In this document: positions 58,609 through 64,000 of the stretch, piece after piece
How positions within the stretch are numbered: position 1 is the first letter of the stretch
How the letters are laid out: each line of letters begins with the position of its first letter
From: Streptomyces aureoverticillatus
Lineage (GTDB): Bacteria > Actinomycetota > Actinomycetes > Streptomycetales > Streptomycetaceae
Length of the DNA stretch: 64,000 bases
Assembly: GCF_014649395.1 (NCBI RefSeq)
Contig: NZ_BMSY01000004.1
Coordinates: 310,001-374,000 of the forward strand
Direction of reading: 5' to 3'
Made by a program: the position numbers and the translations under genes
Notes under the pieces: model-generated
The model's database searches: none
What the model was told of the DNA's origin: nothing
The model's input: the letters and a program-made list of their open reading frames with translations, nothing else

Positions 58609-59487
58609 TCAGACGAGGACGACGGACCGGGTCAGGTGGGCGGGCCGGTCGGGATCACGGCCGGCGTTCTCGGCGAGCCGCACGGCGAGGCGCTGTGCGA
58701 GCACCAGTTCCGCCAGCGGATCGAATCGTGGCCGGCGCAGCTGGGCGCCGGTGGCCTCGATCCGGTCGGTGAGGTCCGCGGGCAGCGGCGACAGGCTCCA
58801 CACCGCCCGGCCGGGGGCGGCCACGGCGATGGGCCCGTGCCGGTACTCCATGACCGAGTAGGACTCGGTCCAGCGGGCCGCCGCCTCCCGCACCTTGAGT
58901 GCCGCCTCGTGTGCGAGCCCCGTGTGCCAGCCCTCGCCGAGGAACGTGATCTGCTCGGCCCGCAGCAGCTCCGGATCGAGGGGCGCGGTCAGGGCAGTGG
59001 TGACGTCGGTGCGGGCCTGCTCGACGGAGTGGCCCAAGTGGGCGAGCAGGAGGACGAGTTGGGCGGTCGGGTAGCGGGTCTGGACGACGGACCGCTCGTC
59101 GGCGTGGTCGAGCGGGATCACGTCGTGGGCGGCGCGGGCGGCGGGTGATCCGGGCACCGCGGTGAGGGTGGTGATGCGGGCGGCGGGGTCGGCCGAGGCG
59201 AGCGCGGTGAGGATTTCCGTGGTCGTGCCGGAACGGGTCAGGGCGATGATCCGGTCGTAGCGGCGGTGCAGCCGGGCCGCGGACGCGGGGAAGGCGTCGG
59301 TCGGGCCGTGCCCGCTGTCCTCGCGGAGGTGGGCGTATGCCTGGGCCATGAACAGCGAGGTCCCGCAGCCGATGACGGCGACGCGCTCGCCCTTGTCGGG
59401 CAACGCACCGGCGTGTACGGGCAGTTGACGCAGCGCACGCTCCCAGCACTCCGGCTGGGTGGCGATCTCCTGGCTCGTGAGGGACAT
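58609..59487 (-). CDS. double-SIS sugar isomerase/deaminase (AgaS-like)
   Basis: A 292-aa protein with two SIS domains. The first phosphosugar-binding loop is VAVIGCGTSLFMAQAYAHL, with the Ser/Thr cluster ALTRSGTTTEILTAL; the second domain includes FLGEGWHTGLAHEAALKVRE and the motif YRHGPIAVAAPG. The plan matches AgaS and the isomerase half of GlmS. It probably deaminates or isomerises a hexosamine 6-phosphate. It is 15 bp upstream of the aldolase gene. Confidence 0.87.
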   Translation of the reverse strand: MSLTSQEIATQPECWERALRQLPVHAGALPDKGERVAVIGCGTSLFMAQAYAHLREDSGHGPTDAFPASAARLHRRYDRIIALTRSGTTTEILTALASADPAARITTLTAVPGSPAARAAHDVIPLDHADERSVVQTRYPTAQLVLLLAHLGHSVEQARTDVTTALTAPLDPELLRAEQITFLGEGWHTGLAHEAALKVREAAARWTESYSVMEYRHGPIAVAAPGRAVWSLSPLPADLTDRIEATGAQLRRPRFDPLAELVLAQRLAVRLAENAGRDPDRPAHLTRSVVLV

Positions 59488-59625
59488 GAAAGGGTCTGCC
59501 TTCTGTGAGTGCGGCGCCAGCGGACACTGCTTGTGCGGCCGTGGCTTCCGTAGGCGTGAGTTCTGTGGATGTGAGTTATATGCGTGTGAGTGATGCGGCT
59601 GCGGCGTGTGCTGCGACGCACCGGA

Positions 59626-60942
59626 TCAGTCGTCGGCGGTCAGTACGACCCGCAGGGACGGCTGGAGCAGCTCCGCGTGGGCGCGGACCATGTCGTCGCA
59701 CAGCCGCCAGATCTGGTCCACGGTGAGGGTGGCGGCGGTGGCCGGGTCGGTCATGGCCGCGTGCCGGATGTGGCGCGGTTCGTCGTCGAGGGCGGCGCGG
59801 ACGACGAGGTCGTTCATGCTGAGGTAGGTGCGGTTCAGCGCGGCCAGTTGGGGAGGCAGCGCTCCGGCGCGGGTGGGCTGGACGCCGTTCGCGTCGACGA
59901 GGCAGGGCACCTCGACCACGCCGTGGGCCGGGAGGTTGTCGATGAGGCCGCGGTTGGGGACGTTGCCGTAGACGGTGCGCGGGGTGCCGGTGACGATGCT
60001 GTGGATGATCTGCGGCGCGTACTCCATGGTGCCCTCGACGGTGAGGGGGGCGCCGGAGGCCAGGGCGTCGCGGGTCCTGTGGTACTCGGCGACGTTCTCG
60101 TCGACGATGCCCAGGTAGGCGCCGACCGGCAGCCGCAGCCGCTCGACCTCGCTGTCGTGGTGCAGGTACCAGGGGACGTACTCCGACGAGTGCTCGCTGG
60201 TCTCGGTCGGGTAGTAGCCGAGCCGCCGGTACATGTCGACACGCACGCGGCGCCGCAACTGCTCGTCCCGGGCGATCAGTTCGTCGAGCCGCGGATAGAG
60301 GTCGGTGCCCCGGTGCTCGAAGCGCAGCACCCAGGCCTGGTGGTTGACGCCGGCGGCCCGGTAGGTGACCTCCTCGTACGGCACGTTCACCAGCTTGGCG
60401 AGGTCGTGCATGGTCCAGTACACGGAGTGGCACAGGCCGACGACCCGGGTCAGGCCGGTGGCCCGGGTGAGGTACTGGACGTTCATGGCCATGGGGTTGG
60501 TGTAGTTGAGCAGCCAGGCGTCGGGGCAGAGTTCGGCGATGTCCTCGCCGAGCCGCTCGAGGAACGGGAAGGTGCGCAGGGCGCGGAAGATGCCGCCGAT
60601 GCCGAGGGTGTCGCCGATGGTCTGGCGCAGTCCGTAGCGGGCGGGCACGTCGAAGTCGGTGCGGGTGGACTCCCCCATGCCGATCTGCACGATGTTGATG
60701 ACGAAGTCGGCGTCGGCCAGGGATTCACGACGGTCCGCGTGGGCCGTGACGCGGGCTTCGGCGCCGAGTCCGCCCGCGATGCGGCGGGCCGCGGCCTCGG
60801 CGGTGGCGAGGCGTTCGGCGTCGATGTCGTGCAGGGCCACGTGGGCGTTCCGCAGCTCGGGGAAGGCGAAGAGGTCGGCGAGCAGGCCTTGGGTGAAGAC
60901 GACGCTGCCGGCACCGATGAAGGCGATCTTGGGGTGGGTCAT
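59626..60942 (-). CDS. GH4-family glycosidase (alpha-galactosidase-like)
   Basis: A 438-aa NAD- and Mn-dependent GH4 enzyme: the Rossmann motif is KIAFIGAGSVVFTQGLLADL, followed by NYTNPMAMN, the metal site GLCHSVYW near residue 170 and GVNHQAWVLRFE. These match the MelA/AgaL alpha-galactosidase or alpha-glucuronidase branch rather than 6-phospho-glucosidases. It cleaves by oxidation-elimination. Its ATG overlaps the kinase stop (ATGA), giving tight coupling. Confidence 0.9.
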   Translation of the reverse strand: MTHPKIAFIGAGSVVFTQGLLADLFAFPELRNAHVALHDIDAERLATAEAAARRIAGGLGAEARVTAHADRRESLADADFVINIVQIGMGESTRTDFDVPARYGLRQTIGDTLGIGGIFRALRTFPFLERLGEDIAELCPDAWLLNYTNPMAMNVQYLTRATGLTRVVGLCHSVYWTMHDLAKLVNVPYEEVTYRAAGVNHQAWVLRFEHRGTDLYPRLDELIARDEQLRRRVRVDMYRRLGYYPTETSEHSSEYVPWYLHHDSEVERLRLPVGAYLGIVDENVAEYHRTRDALASGAPLTVEGTMEYAPQIIHSIVTGTPRTVYGNVPNRGLIDNLPAHGVVEVPCLVDANGVQPTRAGALPPQLAALNRTYLSMNDLVVRAALDDEPRHIRHAAMTDPATAATLTVDQIWRLCDDMVRAHAELLQPSLRVVLTADD

Positions 60943-61895
60943 GTCAGGAGTGCTCCGGTCCGGGTGGTGTGGGCGAGGGCCTCGTCCCACGTGGGCTGGG
61001 CTCGGGTGCCGCCCTGGGCCCTGGTGGACAGGGATCCGCAGACGGCGGCGAACCGCAGCGCCTCGTGCGGGGGTCGGCCTCGGAGAGTGGCGGCGACGAA
61101 GCCCGCGTCGAAGCTGTCTCCGGCGCCGACCGTGTCCTTGGGGATCAGCGGGAGGCCGGGTGCGGTCATCAGCGTGCGGCCGTCGTGGCAGAGGGCGCCC
61201 TGGGCGCCGTTCTTGACGGCCACCAACGGGACGCGGGCGGCGAGGAGTTGGGCCGCGTGCTGCGGGGTGTCGGCCGAGGGTCCGGCCAGGCGCAGGGCTT
61301 CTCGGGCGTTGGGCAGCAGGATGTCGGTCTGGGCGAGGACGGCGTCGAGGGCGGCCGCGTCCCATGCCCCGGACGGGTCGTCCTGGGTGTCCAGGGACGT
61401 GGTCGCGTCGTGCGCGCGTGCGGTGCGCAGCAGGTCCGGCAGGTCCTCGGCCAGGCGGGGTTGCAGGAAGTACGAGGCGGCGTGCACGTGGCGGCTGCGG
61501 GTGAGGAGTCCGGCGGGCACGTCGCGGCCGGAGGTGGCGGTGAGCGTGCCGGGCGAGGTGAGGATCGCGCGGTCGTCGCCCCGGTTGATCACGACGGTCA
61601 GCGGGGTCGACCGGTCGGCGTCCAGGAGCAGGGCGCTGGTGTCGACGCCGCGGGCGGTGAGCGCGTCGCGGAGGTAGCGGCCGGCGTCGTCGTCTCCGAC
61701 ACGCCCCGCGAAGGCCACTTTCAGGCCAAGGCGCGCGGCTCCGCAGGCCATGATCGCGGCGGAGCCGCCGACGACGAACGAGCCGGTGTCGACGAGCTGT
61801 TCGCGCTGGCCGAAGGCGAGGGGGCCGGTGAGCGGGCCGAGTATCACATCGGGGTTGGCGTCCCCGATGACAAGCAGGTCGTACGCGTGCGGCAT
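60939..61895 (-). CDS. PfkB-family carbohydrate kinase
   Basis: A 318-aa ribokinase-family kinase. Substrate motif: VVGGSAAIMACGAARLGLKV near residue 42; catalytic motif: KDTVGAGDSFDAGFVAATLR near residue 250, with the Asp base. The class includes ribokinase, tagatose 6-phosphate kinase and 2-keto-3-deoxygluconate kinase. In this operon it could phosphorylate the sugar released by the GH4 enzyme or make the bisphosphate for the aldolase. It overlaps the GH4 start by 4 bp. Confidence 0.9.
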   Translation of the reverse strand: MPHAYDLLVIGDANPDVILGPLTGPLAFGQREQLVDTGSFVVGGSAAIMACGAARLGLKVAFAGRVGDDDAGRYLRDALTARGVDTSALLLDADRSTPLTVVINRGDDRAILTSPGTLTATSGRDVPAGLLTRSRHVHAASYFLQPRLAEDLPDLLRTARAHDATTSLDTQDDPSGAWDAAALDAVLAQTDILLPNAREALRLAGPSADTPQHAAQLLAARVPLVAVKNGAQGALCHDGRTLMTAPGLPLIPKDTVGAGDSFDAGFVAATLRGRPPHEALRFAAVCGSLSTRAQGGTRAQPTWDEALAHTTRTGALLT

Positions 61896-61940
61896 CGCGG
61901 TCCTTCGGGTCGTACGGAGAGTGCGGGACTGGGCGGCAGG

Positions 61941-62828
61941 TCAGCCCTTCAGGCCACTGGAGGTGACCGATCGGATGAAGGCCTTCTGCGCGAAGAGGAA
62001 CGCGAGCAGCACCGGCAGGACGGTGAGCACATTGCCCGCCATGACCGCGGACCAGCGGGTGTGGTGCTGCCCCTGGAAGGTGGTCAGGCCCAGTTGCAGC
62101 GTGTACTGGGTGTCGTGATTGATGGCGATCAGTGGCCAGGTCAGGTCGTTCCAGGTGGTCAGGAAGGTGAGTACGGCCACGGTGGCCAGGGCGGGCCGGG
62201 CGAGCGGCAGCACGATCGAGCAGAGCACCCGCAGCCGTGAACAGCCGTCGATCCAGGCGGCCTCCTCCAGTTCCCGGGGCAGGGAGAGGAAGAACTGCCG
62301 CAGCAGGAACACCGCGAACGGCGTGACGAGCGCGGGCACGATCAGCGCGCCGAGGGTGTCGATGAGTCCGAGCTTCTTCATCACCAGGAAGGTGGGGATC
62401 ATCGTGAGCTGGAAGGGGACCGCCATCGTCGCCAGCATGAGGACGAGGAGCACACGTGAGCCCCGAAACCGCATCCGGGCGAACGCGTACCCGCCGAGCG
62501 CGCCGAACACGAGGTTCGAGGTGACCGCGACGGCGGAGACGATCACCGAGTTGAGCAGCCAGCGCGGGAACATGGCGTTGCCGAGGACGTAGCGGTATCC
62601 GCCCAGATCGATCGAGGACGGCCACAGTGCCGGCGGGAAGCGGTTGATCTCGGCGTTGCTCATCACCGAGCTGAGCAGCAGCCACACCAGAGGGGTGGCG
62701 AACAGCGCGGCCAGCGGCGCGAGCAGCAGATGCCAGGCGCTGAAGGGGAGGCGGAAGCGGCGGCGCGCGGCGGGCACCGCGGCCGGACGGGAGGTGACGT
62801 GCTGCGGCCCTGTCGTGGTCGCGGTCAT
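61941..62828 (-). CDS. carbohydrate ABC transporter permease (MalG-type)
   Basis: A 295-aa inner-membrane permease with six predicted helices (LPFSAWHLLLAPLAALFATP, FGALGGYAFARMRFRG, VLLVLMLATMAVPFQLTM, LGALIVPALVTPFAVFL). The EAA loop that contacts the ATPase is ELEEAAWIDGCSRLRVLCSI. With the adjacent permease and binding protein it forms a CUT1-type sugar importer; the ATPase is not in the window and is probably the shared MsiK, as usual in Streptomyces. Its start overlaps the first permease by 4 bp. Confidence 0.92.
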   Translation of the reverse strand: MTATTTGPQHVTSRPAAVPAARRRFRLPFSAWHLLLAPLAALFATPLVWLLLSSVMSNAEINRFPPALWPSSIDLGGYRYVLGNAMFPRWLLNSVIVSAVAVTSNLVFGALGGYAFARMRFRGSRVLLVLMLATMAVPFQLTMIPTFLVMKKLGLIDTLGALIVPALVTPFAVFLLRQFFLSLPRELEEAAWIDGCSRLRVLCSIVLPLARPALATVAVLTFLTTWNDLTWPLIAINHDTQYTLQLGLTTFQGQHHTRWSAVMAGNVLTVLPVLLAFLFAQKAFIRSVTSSGLKG

Positions 62829-63799
62829 GAGGCGGCTGCTTTCGTACGAGGGGTGCGCTCGCCGGTACGAGGGGTGTGCTCGCGGCCGCGCGCCACGCGC
62901 AGCACGGCGGCGACGACGAACAGCGCCAGGGCGAGGACGTAGGCGGCCGCGGCTCCGTACCCGGCGGTGAATTCCTTGAAGGCCTGTTCCCAGATGAAGT
63001 AGACGATCACGGTGGTCGAGCCCAGCGGGCCGCCCTTGGTGGTCACATAGACCAGGTCGAAGACCTGGAGGGACTGGATGGTCTGCCACAGGAGCAGAAA
63101 CACGCTCACCGGTGTGAGGGCGGGCAGCGTCACATGGCGCAGCAGCTGCAGCGGTCCGGCGCCGTCCAGGCGGGCGGCCTCGATCAGGGACTGCTGTACG
63201 TCCTGCAAGGCGGCCAGGTAGATGACGGTGCACAGGCCGGTGCCGCTCCACAGGGTGATGGCGACCAGGACGAGCAGTGCCTGTGAGGGGTCGGTGAGGA
63301 AGCCTTGCGGTGAGATCCCTAGGCGGTGCAGGACGGAGTTGGCGGCGCCGAACTCCGGGTCGAGAATGAAGGAGAACAGCACGCCCTGCGCCGTGGCGGA
63401 GATGACGAACGGCACGAAGAACAGCGTCCGGTAGAGCCCGACGAAGCGGATGCGCCGGTTCAGGACAAGGGCGAGGGCCAGTCCGAGGGCGATGCTCAAG
63501 GGGACGTACAGAGCGGTGTAGACGAGAGTGTTCTTGACGGCCTGGTGGAAGTTCGGGTCCTGGCGCAGGGCGTGGTAGTTGTCCAGGCCGACCCAGCGGC
63601 TGGGGGTGACGAGGTCGTTGGCCTGGAAGGACAGCAGGAGCGACCAGACGACCGGCAGGATGCTCAGGCCGAGGATGACGAGGACGGCGGGTGAGATGAA
63701 CGCCCAGGCCGTGGCGGTCTCGTTGCGGCGCCGGCGGCGCAGGGTGCGGGGACCGGACCGGTCCGGTGGCAGGGTCAGCGGTGCGGGAAGTCGGGGCAT
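62825..63799 (-). CDS. carbohydrate ABC transporter permease (MalF-type)
   Basis: A 324-aa permease with six hydrophobic helices (AWAFISPAVLVILGLSILPV, VYTALYVPLSIALGLALALV, LVLVAITLWSGTGLCTVI, YVLALALFVVAAVLRVARG) and an EAA loop IEAARLDGAGPLQLLRHVTL. The N-terminus is basic and cytoplasmic. It pairs with the following permease and lies 9 bp after the end of the solute-binding gene. Confidence 0.92.
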   Translation of the reverse strand: MPRLPAPLTLPPDRSGPRTLRRRRRNETATAWAFISPAVLVILGLSILPVVWSLLLSFQANDLVTPSRWVGLDNYHALRQDPNFHQAVKNTLVYTALYVPLSIALGLALALVLNRRIRFVGLYRTLFFVPFVISATAQGVLFSFILDPEFGAANSVLHRLGISPQGFLTDPSQALLVLVAITLWSGTGLCTVIYLAALQDVQQSLIEAARLDGAGPLQLLRHVTLPALTPVSVFLLLWQTIQSLQVFDLVYVTTKGGPLGSTTVIVYFIWEQAFKEFTAGYGAAAAYVLALALFVVAAVLRVARGREHTPRTGERTPRTKAAAS

Positions 63800-63808
63800 G
63801 TCGGGTCC

Positions 63809-64000
63809 TCAACGCGGTATCAGCAGGGCGGCATTGGACTCCTTGGCGCAGGAGCGCACCGCGTCGGCGGGGCTGGTGCGGCCGAGCAGTACGGAGACGA
63901 TGGCCTGCCCCAGGGCGCGGGAGACGCGGGGGTAGGCCGGGTGCACCGGGCGGACCCGGGCCGAGGCGACCGCCTTGGTGAACACGGGCAGGCCCGGTGT
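63809..64000 (-). CDS. ABC sugar-binding lipoprotein, C-terminal part (partial)
   Basis: The frame enters from the right edge and stops at 63809-63811, giving 63 residues ending in SNAALLIPR. VRPVHPAYPRVSRALGQAIV followed by SVLLGRTSPADAVR is the typical C-terminal helix pair of group 1 extracellular solute-binding proteins. It is the first known gene of the sugar operon; its lipobox and promoter lie beyond the window. Confidence 0.85.
   Translation of the reverse strand, partial: TPGLPVFTKAVASARVRPVHPAYPRVSRALGQAIVSVLLGRTSPADAVRSCAKESNAALLIPR

Noticed and set aside
59488..59625. Repeated GTGAGT/TGTGAGT triplets between the SIS and GH4 genes
   Set aside because: Short and irregular; no clear promoter or operator could be defined, and the gap is too small for a gene.

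Overview
The window looks like a Streptomyces (or close actinomycete) chromosome: GC is very high throughout, codon third positions are almost always G or C, starts are often GTG, and the gene families (Scr1-type XRE regulators, DUF6879, DUF6228, LLM flavin enzymes, divergent Fur/KatG) are typical of that group. All calls come from reading the sequence and recognising families by eye; no database search was run.

Layout. 1-6.2 kb holds housekeeping and miscellaneous genes (YciO-type protein, secreted glycerophosphodiesterase, YbdK-type ligase, DinB, TOPRIM protein, GNAT). 6.2-14.5 kb is an accessory island with looser, less GC-biased sequence. It has a decayed IS701-type transposase, small orphan proteins, and a minus-strand block in which an XRE regulator, DUF6879 and an 80-aa partner are followed by two paralogous CxxC mini-proteins, a 14-bp hairpin, a tRNA-like gene with a 38-nt anticodon loop, a radical SAM/SPASM enzyme and an APH-like kinase. 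A repeated motif sits in front of both halves of this block. 14.8-22.8 kb holds a sphingomyelinase, a MarR regulator with a broken EamA transporter, an ANT(6)-like enzyme, a carotenoid oxygenase, a WYL regulator with internal repeats, a VOC protein and an AlkZ-like protein. 22.8-28.7 kb has an orphan O-carbamoyltransferase and a PaoABC-like molybdenum aldehyde oxidoreductase operon.

30.1-39.0 kb is a compact putative natural-product cluster: two tandem ATP-grasp ligases, a free-standing adenylation-carrier-thioesterase protein, an NAD-dependent epimerase/dehydratase and a GNAT-aminotransferase fusion, with a convergent cupin gene. 39.2-44.8 kb has an LLM oxidoreductase, a divergent Fur/KatG pair, an EF-hand protein and a GH5 cellulase. 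45.1-52.1 kb is a complete-looking non-contractile phage tail module with no head, terminase, integrase or lysis genes, including a -1 frameshifted tail chaperone. 52.3-57.8 kb has an AAC(3)-like acetyltransferase, DUF6228, glutaminase, RidA, a double GNAT and an epoxide hydrolase.

57.7-64 kb (minus strand, running off the end) is a sugar uptake and catabolism operon: solute-binding protein, two ABC permeases, PfkB kinase, GH4 glycosidase, SIS isomerase/deaminase and class II aldolase. The most unusual items are the tRNA-like/radical SAM block, the ATP-grasp/adenylation cluster and the headless tail module.
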